Assembly: GCA_023653625.1 (NCBI GenBank)
Contig: CM042898.1
Coordinates: 21,731,501 to 21,795,500, forward strand
Source: Triadica sebifera
Lineage: Eukaryota; Streptophyta; Magnoliopsida; Malpighiales; Euphorbiaceae
Length of the DNA: 64,000 nucleotides
Reading direction: 5' to 3'
Shown here: one piece after another, positions 12,990 to 24,145 of the stretch
How positions within the stretch are numbered: position 1 is the first letter of the stretch
Layout of the letters: each line of letters begins with the position of its first letter
Made by a program: the position numbers and the translations under genes
Notes under the pieces: model-generated
Told to the model about the DNA's origin: nothing
Databases searched by the model: none
Seen by the model: the letters and a program-made list of their open reading frames with translations, nothing else

Positions 12990-13720
12990 ATTCAAAATTT
13001 TTATTTAATATATATTTATTATTCTTTTTTATCAATATTTTACTCTTAAATCACTATTTAATATTTTTATTCAATTAACAATATTTCTCATTTTATCTTA
13101 TAGTTTTTTTTTCAATTTCTCACTTTAATCATTTTTCACTTTACTTCTTTAATTAATCCTTCTTTTCAATCTTTCAGTTAATTAGCTACAAATTTTACTT
13201 TAATTCTTAAATTTCTATTTATTTACAATTATACCACTACTTTATATTTATTTACACTTTTGCCACTCATAAATTTTATCTTTCATTTATTTACCTTTTT
13301 AACTACATAATTTAATATTTTATTTCATTTTCTTCCACTTATTTCTCATTTTTCAATTTTACTATTTTTTTCTCTTATCACAATTATCGCTTTTATCATT
13401 ATTATTATTATTATACTATTTTATTATTTTTATCACTTTTATCATATTTATCAAATTTATCACTTATGTCATTTTTATCATATTTTTTATTTTTATTATT
13501 TTTCTCATATTTTTCACTTTATTCATTTTTATCATATTTTTCACATTTATCATTTTATTATATTTTTCACATTTATTATTTTTCTCATATTTTCACTTTT
13601 ATTATTTTATTCACATTTATCACTTTTATCATTTTTACAATTATACCATTTTATCATTCTTATCATGTTTTTCACTTATTTTTCACTTCTATCATTATTA
13701 CTACTTTTATTCACATTGCC
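12990..13720. repeat. Low-complexity TTTATCA/TTTTCAC degenerate array
   Basis: A long pyrimidine-rich stretch is built of loosely repeated TTTATCATTTTTCAC-like units. It creates a spurious 108-codon open frame rich in F, S, I and Y. It is part of the candidate solo LTR. Confidence 0.75.
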
Positions 13721-15784
13721 CATAGTTTCCATCCGATAAAAAATTTTCAGACTAGACACATGGTAGGTGGATCTAAAAGTTCACTATACTGAAGAGTAAT
13801 TCCGAAATATCATCCGAGTATTGTATTGTACACTGTTCATTGAATCACTATCAATATAATAGACCATCATTGGCTTACATAAGCGAGTCATCATGACCTG
13901 CACCGCAGTAATAGTATCCCTATGGCTAGCCAATTATATCATGGACTAGATTTAACCATTAGAAAAATAACTAAGGATATTATTTTATTCCTTTAATTCA
14001 ATTTCCATTAAATTCATAATTTCCATTATTTTTACATTATTAATCACTTAACATTTTATTTATCCATACAATTTTATCTCTAACATAATCTTTTCACATT
14101 TTTCATTCTACTATATCAATATTTCATCATTAATAATCAATTAAGTCATTAAGCTCACTAAATGCACTTTATTTCTTATTTTTCATTTCATGCATAATAA
14201 AATCAATAATTAGAAAAATATTCAATATATCATTTAAAAATTCTCAATAAATTTATACACACTCAATATCATATTTTCTTGCATTTCATGACTAAAGTTT
14301 CATTTAATTAGCAAGAAAAATAATAATTTCTCCTTTCTCATATTTCGGCCTATATTAAATTTTCATCATTAAAATTTTTCTTTCACATTCTAATTATTCA
14401 TTTCACTAATTTATACATCCATTATTTCATATATATCATAATATTACAATAAAATTTAATTGTACCTTAATTTATATTTTTCACATAATAGGGTCATATT
14501 TTCCAATTTTCACTAATTAATTTTTTAATTGAAATTAACCATTCTAATTCACTTTTTATAATCCCTTAATCATGTTTTAAGCATCAATTACAAATTACAT
14601 ATAAAACATACAAAATTCCTAATTTTCATAACCCTAAATCATGCTTAATTAATGAAATAGATAGATTTTGAAATCACTAACCTTAATTTCTTGCTTTGGC
14701 CTTCCTAAGCTTCCTTTTCCTTAGCATTTCCCTTGGAAGCACCTTCACCTTCTCTTGAACCTACTATGGCCGAAATTTACTTCATTAATCCACCATTGTT
14801 TTTCTTCCTTAACTTAAATAAACTTCATATTTATCATCTACATACCTTAAATTACTTATTTGAACCATTAAACTAATTTAAAACCATAAATTTCACTTAC
14901 CTCAAATTTTTATCCTAACTTTTCTCTTTTGATTTTCTTCCACTCTAGCCCTCCAATTGAAGATTAAAAACTTCTATTAGCTACTATAGATACCAAAATT
15001 ATTTTTGGGTGGTTGATTTTGATGTAAAAATTGAAGAAAATTGAAGAAATTTTGGACAAGCACAAAGGAAACATGGTTTGGCCAAGCAAGGGAGGAGAGG
15101 AAGGAGATGAAGCAGAATTCTTTCTAGAGAATTATGATAATTTGGGTATATTTATAGTGGTCTAAATTAGGTGAGCTTGGGTCAAACAAAATTCAACTCA
15201 TTTAGGCCCAATTACGTACTATAAATTATTTTTCTCACTTACCAAGCTCAAATTTATCCAAATTTAACTCCATAATTCATAAAATATTTTTATATGTCTA
15301 CACAAAAATGTTTAACTCAATCGGAGTCCATTTTTTGTCCAGCTCACTCAAACCGGACTGATAATTTAATTTTTGGTGTTACCGTAAAATTCTTTTTTCA
15401 CTATAAAATCATCCTAAATACTATTTAGAGTCTATCCATGACTTAAAATAAATTTTTATATGTTGTTTGCTATTTTTCATAGTCCGGTCAAAGTACAGTC
15501 AACCAACTATTTAATTAAATCGGATCCCATATTTTCTTAGTTTTGACTTTTGAGGACTTATTTGACTTTATTTTCATTCCAAATTTTATTCTCGGACTAT
15601 TCATAACCTATATTTTTTGATGATCAAATAAAATATTTTTCACCCACGGATATATTTTTAACCCATTACAGAGTGTGTGTGAGAACTTACCTCTACTGGT
15701 AAGAAAGACAGCGACTGGAATGGCTTCAATGGTGGGTGGTCAATCCTTCGCTTGGGACATACGGGATGTGAATGGTTTCAACGA

Positions 15785-16557
15785 TGCCCGATAAAATGGA
15801 TTCAACGTAAATAACAGAGAGAGAGAGAAAAAAAAACAGAGAGAGCGAGAGAGCAATTTTAGGATTCATGAATAAGAGAGAAGGAATTGAGTTTGATTTC
15901 TAGCCATTCTTAGCAACCATAGAATGTGGTCACTATATCCAATAACTTAATATAAAATGGCAACAATTCTATCGTTTCACATAAACCTCACCTGCAACCA
16001 TATAGATATGATCACGAACTCCATCCTAGCGATCATACTCAATATGGTCGATAAATAACAACAATTAAATTAGCAACCAAATTAAATTAGCGACTACATA
16101 GCATGTGGTTCCTACTTATAAATAGGTGAAACAGTTCATATGTTATCGTTTCTCTCAGTGATCACAATTGTTTTGGTCACTAAAACACATTTGCAACCAT
16201 GAAGATTGTGGTCGCTGACTGATAAAAGGTAAACAACGTATTACAATGTAATTTTACACATTGAATCTCATCTTTGAGACTACAGAAAGTGGTCACAACA
16301 TAATGACCACATAAATAGTCACAATGTGGACGACATATCTCATGCCATTTTTTGGCGCGTAAAATAGTGACCACAATTGTAGACGATAACCTAGTGTCAC
16401 AAATGTGGTTGTTGATTGATCGTCATTGGGTCACTATAGCATCTGATACTCATTTGGTATTTAAGTAGTCATTAAATGGTTGCTATTGTATAGTCATTTA
16501 GCAACTACAAAATGTGATCACTAAATGTGGTCATTACTTCTTTTTTTTTATATAGTG
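15785..16557 (-). mobile_element. CACTA transposon terminus with subterminal repeats
   Basis: The segment ends on the plus strand in a T-run followed by TATATAGTG at 16549-16557, which on the minus strand is CACTATATA followed by an A-run, the form of a CACTA terminus. The preceding 700 bp hold many inverted and direct copies of a short motif around GTGGTC(A/G)CTA and AGCAACCA or TGACCACA. Arrays of short subterminal repeats of this kind bind the CACTA transposase. The candidate 3-bp target duplication is ATA on the right. The opposite end was not located, so it may belong to the TNP2 remnant at 6.9-9.9 kb or to a separate element. The 64-codon open frame 16180-16374 is part of this repeat field. 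Confidence 0.6.
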
Positions 16558-17800
16558 ATATGGAAGAAAATTTATCTAAGAAGTATAAAAGCACTTTTCT
16601 CTTGAGAAATTTTATATTTTCTAACATTTGAAACCTTATTTAAACAAGTATTTATACTTTTGATATCAAAAACTAGCTAATAGAGATATATATTTATTTT
16701 TCAAAAACTATTTGTTATTTTATTTTTTAGTAAAAATGTAATCGTTGATGAATTAGAATAATAATAGAAAACTTTTAGCAAACCTTTACAAAACTGTTTT
16801 TCTATTTTCATTTTTATCTCATGTAAAAAATCTTATACTAAAAGAATTTTTCCACATTGAACTTTACTTTTAGATATAAATTAAATTGACTTTATATTAA
16901 TATCTTAATATACTTTTTCCATCATATGTATCACATTTTCTCGAATAATTGTCCTTCTGCTTCTAACTTTTGTATATAATAATATGAAATTAAAACACAA
17001 TATAACAAATTCTAATATATAAATCATAATTTTATTATCATTAAAATCTATGGTACAAGGATTGTAGCTTTTGAGCCAACATAATTTAGATTTTTATTCT
17101 TACTCTACTTTTTCACATTAAATTTATATATAATCTTAATTATTATCTTATTTGTGGAAGAACAACTCCAAAATTTATGATGTCTAAATAAAATATAGTT
17201 ACTCTTATCTTTTTTACTAATATTTATTATTTAGTACTATATTTTAACTATCCATGGACGTTATTTTTAAGAAAATTTAATATTTTGATATAATAAATTA
17301 ACTAGTGGTAAAATTACATCAATGGGAGGTTAGCCCAATTAATACACAATGCAAAAAAGATTGAGACTATAGAATTTTGTTAAAAAAATTTGAGAGAGAG
17401 AATTAGGAAAATTAAGATATAATTGAATTTATATAGGTTACATGCTTACAATTTGGAGAGAATTAGCAAAATTAAGATATAATTGAATTTATACAGGTTA
17501 TATGCTTACAATTTGGAGGACCGTTGAAATTTGCAAGTAGACAAGAATTGATGAAATATGATATGTGCCAATTTTATATCCAACTATTTTAATTTTACTC
17601 TTAATATTATTCAAAAAAAATTTAAAAATTGTCCTTTTTTGGCAGTGCTGATGTGGCCCATTAATTCCCTTACCTCAATTGATAATTTAATACAGCAATT
17701 CAAAGTTTTTTTTCTTTTTCTTTTTTTTTTTTCTTGTAGAATTCAAAGATTAAATATTCTTTTAATTGTCGACTCAGAAAAATATTTGTTGACCTGATCC
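16558..17800. other. AT-rich intergenic spacer
   Basis: No gene is supported. The open frame at 17558-17797 has no recognisable domain. A 60-bp tandem duplication is listed separately. Confidence 0.5.
17397..17516. repeat. Tandem duplication, 60-bp period, two copies
   Basis: Two adjacent 60-bp units share AATTAAGATATAATTGAATT and differ at only about three positions. This indicates a fairly recent duplication in intergenic DNA. Confidence 0.9.
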
Positions 17801-18240
17801 ACAAATCAAATCTTTCTTCTCTATATCCATTGCTACCCTTGCTGCCTAGGACCACTACACCCTATCCCTCACCTCATTACCCTGCTCAACCAAACCCACC
17901 TTGCCTCCACCATCTTCCACCTGCAGCCGCCAGTAGTATCTCCAGAGAACCACAATTCCAATAGACCATCTTCACATCATAGAAGCTCGCAAGTCAACGG
18001 CCTTCAAATTGTAACTCATTTCCATATTCTTTTGGTTCTCTCCTCATCTAACATTTAATCAATTGAATATTTTATTTTTCTAATAACTCTTTTTTTTTTC
18101 CTTTTTCTTGATGTCAAGAGACATTATGTCTTTATTTTCCGCAAAATTTTCACCATTGCTCAATTGATTTGCATTCTATATGTTGCAGGATAGTTGGAAA
18201 AATGAATGGACATATTCTGATAGTGCTGTTGAGCTTCTCA
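17801..18240 (+). other. GC-richer stretch with splice-like signals, unknown
   Basis: Between 17820 and 18010 the sequence becomes C-rich, in contrast to its AT-rich surroundings. A T-rich tract and GTTGCAG follow at about 18183-18189, like an intron acceptor. The next 66 bases read DSWKNEWTYSDSAVELLRPL and then P and a stop. This could be an exon remnant or a non-coding transcript converging on the DnaJ gene. I do not recognise the protein. Confidence 0.25.
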
Positions 18241-18412
18241 GGCCGCTCCCCTAATCCAGTTCAAAACACATCAGCAAAACAAGATGCACATATATTCCGC
18301 AACAAGACTTAGTAGACCAGTAGAATTACTAATTTTCATAGAAACTAAACAGCATCTATTATGGCAAATTATCAATCAATCCGAATTACATATAGGTTAC
18401 ACTACAAATAAA

Positions 18413-18435
18413 GGGGGGGGGGGGGGGGGGGGGGG
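18413..18435. repeat. Poly(G)23 homopolymer
   Basis: An uninterrupted run of 23 G on the plus strand lies about 235 bp beyond the DnaJ stop codon, at or just past its 3' UTR. The exact length may be affected by sequencing. Confidence 0.9.
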
Positions 18436-18669
18436 AAGGATTGTTCCTTGTTCATGACAATCTCTTTATAAGTTCTCAAGAGATCACTACGTTTTCCATC
18501 ACATTAAGTAACGACACCATAGCAGGAACTATTAAAGTCTAAATCCCGTAAGGGACAGCAATGAATCTTCGGGAATCTTATTCTCACATAACTATTTATC
18601 AATCAAACCCACATCGATCAATTTAGGCAGAAATTCGGACCAGCAATTTACTTCCTCCAATTCTGTTAA
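18436..18669 (-). other. DnaJ 3' UTR (inferred)
   Basis: About 230 bp of non-coding sequence follows the stop codon on the minus strand before the poly(G) run. It lacks homology signals of transposons. The end of the transcript is inferred, and no clear AATAAA was relied on. Confidence 0.4.
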
Positions 18670-21008
18670 TTACTGCTGCGCGCATTGCACTCTCTGGGCA
18701 CCACCGTGCATCTCTTCATCTTCATCATATGCCTCTGCACTCTGTTGTTGTTTTCGCCGCATCTCCTCTTCAAAGTTCACATCATGCAAAGTGGTCTCCT
18801 CACATTCATCCAGCTCCATGTCCGACAGTTGGACAGATGTTCTTGAGGGAAGCACAGCCTCCAGGGCTTTGCACTGATCTGGTGGAAGAGAATCAGGAAA
18901 ATCAACAGTGAAATGAATATACAATTTTCCTCTCATAAACGGTCGCTGATACATTGGCATCCCTTCGTCATTTATAGCCTTGAATTGATCTGTTGGACAA
19001 AAGACATGAAATGTATTAGTTACAAACAATAAACACTAGTAAAAGCTATATGTTACAAGCAGTATCTAAAACCAAACTGAGGAACAGGATACAGTACTTG
19101 ATCGTCATATACATCCAAAGAATCAATCAATCATAGAAATATCTATAACTTCAAGAAACCTATTACTCCCATCTGGGAATCAGAGAAAATCAAGACTTGA
19201 GCATATATATCGATAAATAGAACTCCATTGGCGCACACAACTAGAAAAGCAGGAAAAATGTAGTGATTACCAGGTTTCACTACTTCTCCGGGCTGAGACT
19301 TTATGAGGAGCTGCCTTCCATCCAAATGGGTCAATATAAACTGAAAGCCACAGAGTGCCTCTGTAAGAGACAAGGTGTGGTCAACAATTAGGTCATCTCC
19401 CCTACGCTTAAACTTAGGGTGCTCCCTTTGCTGTAGGACAAAAACAATATCCCCTGTAGTAGTATCAGGCTGCACAAATAGAAAAATACCAATGAGAAAG
19501 CAGGGCAAACCAAAGAAACAGATACATTAAGAACAAAAGGCAGACAGAGCAAGAGTGGGATTTAACTCACAGCTTCATCTGCTTCTCCAGGGAATGTAAT
19601 CTTCTGTCCATTTTGCATGCCCTTCTCAACAATGACTTCCAAAACTTTCTTCTCCTGAACAACCTTCTCCCCCTTGCATTGAGGGCATCGATCCTTGTCA
19701 TTAATGGTCTCTCCAGTACCCTTACACTCATTGCAAGGGTGCTGCATTTGCTGGATCATAGAAGGACCAAGGTGTCTTATGGAAACTTTCATTCCAGAAC
19801 CTTGGCAACCTGAACATTTCATTGATGCACCTGACTTGGATCCTTTACTGCAATATTCCATGATAGAAAACACCAAGTCAGTCAAAGAAGTAAAAAAATT
19901 TCAATACACCCATATATGCTAAGTCATCTGATAGTCCAAACACTAACCCTTTGCACTTTGAGCAGATAACATTTCGGGATAAAGATAGCTTCTTGGAGGC
20001 ACCATTGTAGAGATCTTCCAAGGAAACCTTGAGAGGATGGATCACATCCTCACCCCTTCTCTGCCTACGGCCTCTGCTGCTACCACCAGCTGAACATATA
20101 GAAATCTAAGTCAATAAAAAAAAATAATTGACTTCATGCCACAGAAATCCAGGAGTGTAAAATCCTCACCGCCAAATGGACTGCCACCAAAGAAGGATTG
20201 GAAAATATCAAATGGGTCATGACCACCACCACCACCACCCATTCCTTCCTTGAGGGCATCCTCGCCATACTGATCATATATCTCACGTTTTTCTGGGTCA
20301 CTTAAAACCTCATAAGCTTGGGCCAACTCTTTGAACTGAATCACAGTTAAAGTAAAAAAAATTGAATAAAACCGTAACCGCTGCAGTAATAATCCCAACA
20401 AAAAAAAATACTTCCACCAACAATTAAATAAGCACTAATGCTTCAACGCAGAGAACAAGCATAAAAACAGAATAATGAAAGATCAAATTATTCAAAAATC
20501 AACTAAAATATTAAATGATGCCAAAAATAGAACGCTGATAATATATTTCAGATATCATATGTATGATTCAGAGTCACATGACCATGAGAAAATCAGAACC
20601 CACATAAGCAATAGAACACAAAACCCTAATATATGTCACTACAATACCACACTAATTGAACAGATATGTTCCTAACCTCACAAAAATAGATCCAAACAAT
20701 CAAGACACCAGAAAAAACACACCTATTCAACAGCTATCCAAAAGTCAAAATGAAGTAGAACCCAATTCCTCAGGCTGATCCATTTAAAAAATAAAAATAA
20801 AAACCAAATCAAACAAAAAAAGAAAGAAAAAACCCAGGATTCAGATAAATATAAAGACCTTTTCTGGATCACCACCCTTATCAGGATGGTTTTTTATGGC
20901 AGCTTTTCTATAAGCCTTCTTTAGATCATCCTGCGAAGCGTTCTTTGAGACTCCAAGAATCTCATAATACTTTGTGTTATCGCTTTTCTTTGGGGCTCTT
21001 CCAAACAT
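18670..21008 (-). CDS. Class I DnaJ/HSP40 co-chaperone, farnesylated (ANJ1/AtJ2-AtJ3-like)
   Basis: It stimulates HSP70 ATPase activity and delivers unfolded clients, acting in the cytosol and at membranes. Six coding exons were read with GT-AG introns: 21008-20859, 20335-20170, 20089-19948, 19847-19571, 19469-19271 and 18989-18670. They join in phase to 417 codons plus TAA, the usual length for this family. The J domain (about aa 14-75) holds the HPD triad at 41-43. A Gly/Phe-rich segment (81-105) ends in FFGGSPFG. Four CxxC zinc motifs begin at C148, C164, C191 and C207. The C-terminal substrate-binding region follows. The protein ends in CAQQ (C414), a farnesylation box. No disabling change was seen. 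It is the only intact host gene here. Orthologue identity to Arabidopsis AtJ2/AtJ3 is inferred from memory of the family. Confidence 0.95.
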
Positions 21009-21210
21009 TTTTTGTTTCTTTTCTGCCTTTTACTTTATCAATCAAAGATCCTAAATCACAAAACAAATCTGAAATCAAAATCAAGAAAACGAAGAAGAGA
21101 TAAAATCAAAAAAAAAAAAGATCAAAATTTGAAAACGTACCAAAAGTAATGTTAGATTAGGTTAACAGAGAGCCACAGAAACAGACGCGAGACGGCGAGG
21201 AAAAGAGAGA
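21009..21210 (-). other. DnaJ 5' UTR with probable short intron
   Basis: Upstream of the ATG the minus strand shows a possible donor (TTTTG then GTACGTTTTC, GT at 21140-21139) and a T-rich tract ending TTTCAG (AG at 21070-21069). A leader intron of about 72 bp is plausible. The transcription start near 21210 is inferred from the TATA-like box. Confidence 0.4.
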
Positions 21211-21236
21211 GGAATACGAGTGAGGTCAGATCTAAG

Positions 21237-21244
21237 TATTTAAA
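21237..21244 (-). promoter_or_regulatory. TATA-like box of the DnaJ gene
   Basis: The minus strand reads TTTAAATA about 230 bp upstream of the start codon, before a C/T-rich leader. The position fits a TATA box if transcription starts near 21210. No convincing heat-shock element was seen in the next 150 bp. Confidence 0.4.
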
Positions 21245-22650
21245 GGAGAAAAGGAACGGTGGAGATTTGAGAGTTAGGAAAGTAGACGATGAGTAGGTTT
21301 ATTTATTACAAAAAAGAATATATACAAATATAAATATAACAGAAATATTAAATATACCTACCAATATCTGCCGCGATCATGAAAGAAAAAAATCTAAAAA
21401 CAAAAAAATATATTTTTTTTTTATTAATTAATCAAAAAATAAATATTAAAAATTGTTTAAAATAGAGAGTTTACATTCTTCTAAATATAAAATACTTATA
21501 ATACAGTGAGAAGGCTTTTGAGTTATTCTGCTTAAGGATTTTTAAGAGATTTTATTTGATCAATACTCTTGTTATTTTAAAGTGTTATTCTTTAAAAATA
21601 GATTTTAATAGACTCTATATTTTTAAAATTTAAAATAGAGATCAAGTTTGTCTTTCTATGTATAAAAAATCAAATTTTACTCTTATTCTAATTATAATAA
21701 TACATATTTATTTTTTATACATGTTCTTTTTTTTATTGGTGTATTTTTCTAAAAATATTTTTATTTTGACAAATGTTAATTTGTATAAGATAAAATAAAA
21801 TTATGAGTAAAAATATAAAAAAATTCTGAACTTGTAAAAAATATTTACTATATATTTAAATTTATTTTAAGATATTTTTTTATTCTACTAAAAATGTTAT
21901 TTAAAATAAACAACATTGATAAAGATGTGACAAAAAATTTCTCATTTGAACTTGGATGTAATTATGAACGAAAGAAATGCTACCTACATTTTATTTTTAA
22001 CAAGTTTTTGACAATTATTTTATTATTGATCTATATTATCAAAATTTTAATTTATAAAATTTATTATTTTATTTAACTAATTGAACTTGATAATATGTAC
22101 TAATTTTATAAAAAGTGTTGAAATTAAATATTGAGAGATACATAATTACAAATTACATAATTGTTATAAAAAACGACAATAAGATTAGAATCGAAAAAGT
22201 AAACAAATTTCTTGCTCGGTTTAACTTAACAAAAGCAATAAGAATGTTTAATTAATCTACAAAATTATTCTCTTTCTAATAAATTAAAAAACTAATTTTA
22301 ATTAATTCATTATAAAACATTATTTCATTTAAATATGTTTAAATTAAAATTTTTTATTTAATAGTTCAATGAAAATTCAAATACTGAAATGATACCGGTT
22401 AAAGAAAGTTAAATTTTTGGATGTTAAAATATGTTCTTTTAGTCTATATTAATAAATTTTATGAAAAATAATATACTTAACAATCGGATATGTTGGATGG
22501 TTAACAATCGGATCATGTTGGATGGATTGGAATTTAGATCATTACGGGTTGTATAATTTTACTTTTAGATCATTTTAGATTATTATTTTCTAGTCATTTC
22601 TTGTTGAGTCATTTTCAAATTTAGATCAAGATTGAGTTGAATATTATATC
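21245..22650. other. AT-rich intergenic DNA, Copia target site
   Basis: No gene is supported. The stretch is strongly AT-rich. Near 22480-22515 the phrase ACAATCGGAT...TGTTGGATGG occurs twice, a short local duplication. It ends at the left LTR of the Copia element. Confidence 0.5.
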
Positions 22651-22977
22651 TGTAGGAATTTCTAAGGCAGCGGATACTTAATTGTTTAGCGTATATCGTG
22701 CGCTTTCAATACTTTAGGCGGAGTCAAATTACTAGAACCTAACTCGATTCCACAGTACGAACGTCTTCTTTCACTTGTGATTGAATGAAGAAATTCATTT
22801 TATCGAGAATTTCTGAATTTTACAGAAAATTTTTTGATGAAAAGTTACGTTTTATAATTTATGACAAAAGTTATATTCTTCCTAAAATTATATCTTTTCA
22901 TAACTTTATATATAAAAAGATATGGGTCTGAGCTGGGTCAAGCCCACATGGGCAGTCCAATACCATAAAACCCAACA
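22651..22977 (-). repeat. 3' LTR of Copia element
   Basis: This 327-bp LTR begins TGTAGGAATTTCTAAGGCAG on the plus strand and ends AACCCAACA. It aligns with 47154-47542 along its length, apart from a fold-back insertion in the other copy. Both contain TCAATACTTTAGG followed by GGAGTCAAATTACTAGAACC. Confidence 0.85.
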
Positions 22978-22993
22978 TCTCACACTCGCCCAA
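22978..22993 (-). other. Polypurine tract of Copia element
   Basis: The minus strand reads TGGGCGAGTGTGAGA immediately before the 3' LTR. This matches the usual plant Copia PPT style (GGGGAGTGTTAGA-like). Confidence 0.7.
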
Positions 22994-24145
22994 AATGGGC
23001 TTGGCTCAATCCCAAAATATCATCTCACATCTCAAACTTAAACAGAAAATCTTTCATACAGGCGAACAGACTATGAGACTTGAAATACACAAATTGTGGG
23101 AGCTCCAATATACAAACCTAATTATAGGCTATATAGGAGACAATAACCCAAAGATATAATTATTTTCGATAATGTGCTTAATTACCCCAAGTACCTTTCT
23201 CAATACACTTAATCAAGTATCATTCAATCCCTCATGAATCTATACTCAATCATTCTTATAATTATTTGTATTCTAAGTTACTTCTCGCTTCATCAAGTGT
23301 AATAACTCTGGCCGATGAACATAAGTTGTGAGTGCATAAGCAAAGTACTCTTTCTTTCGCTCTCATATCAATTAGATTTGAATTAACTCACTTTTTTAGG
23401 AGTGTTCCATTAAGTCAAATCATTCCATGACTATAGGATACATCTTAAGATAGCCAACATTAATTCATCACATCATAATATAGTCAAAAGTTACAAAGGG
23501 TAAAAATTGTTTGAAATCCATTTCTAGGATTTCTAGGACTCACATAGCGAAAAAAGCAGGGATCCATTCTTTCGCTTTCTAATAGGTCGTATAGCACATG
23601 CAGTATGAAATACATGCTATGGTGGAGCAACTCTTTTCTTGTCAAAGATGAAAGAGTGTATTTCTTGCTCTTAGTTTAAAATAAATAAACACCATATGAG
23701 TATTAGTCTTGTCGCTCTAAATACGCCAAACTTGAAACTTTTATTTACACATTCAACAATGTTAAACAAAAAATTTCACACTCAACTTCCTATATATAGA
23801 CACATGAATGGTGGAAAAGTCATTCATGTTGATTCTTATATATACGAAGAATATCAACTTAATGTTTATCAAGGCGACCTTAAAAAAAATTAATGAGACT
23901 AAGACCACTCCTACTGCATCTTAGTCATTCACTTACTGCCTCTGCATTTATGGTCTCATCTCTGCTCGCTCCATAGCTCCAGAGGCGATTACTCATATGA
24001 GTGAGTCAATCTAAGTCTATAGACATACTTATTCGAATTATGCTAACTGGTATTTACAATATATTCATATAATTGAAAATTCATTAAACAATTAAATCGA
24101 GATATCATTTGTAAAAACCAAGTGATCTAACATAACATATATTGA
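22994..24145 (-). other. Copia 3' untranslated region
   Basis: About 1.15 kb lie between the end of RNase H and the PPT. No coding signal was found. The open frame at 23696-23893 is on the opposite strand and lacks motifs. Confidence 0.5.

Larger units (their letters stand above)
12395..15670 (-). repeat. Candidate solo LTR of a long-LTR Gypsy
   Basis: This is a 3276-bp segment that begins TGTATGATACCC and ends CCCATTACA on the plus strand, giving TGTA...TACA termini. It is flanked by GAGAG on the left and GAGTG on the right, a 4/5 match. An exact GAGTG also occurs 2 bp further right on the left side (12392-12396). No PBS, PPT or coding sequence adjoins it. The body has a low-complexity T/C-rich half (12990-13720), and a block with AAG-rich leader features around 14900-15160, as in the Tekay LTRs further right. 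Flanking sequence looks like CACTA interior on both sides. The open frame 13466-13792 inside it is a low-complexity artefact. The boundaries are inferred by eye. Confidence 0.5.

Noticed and set aside
13466..13792. 108-codon plus-strand ORF rich in F, S, I and Y
   Set aside because: It arises from a low-complexity TTTATCA/TTTTCAC array; no domain and no gene context.
18729..19922. Plus-strand ORFs within the DnaJ locus
   Set aside because: They are antisense shadows of DnaJ exons.
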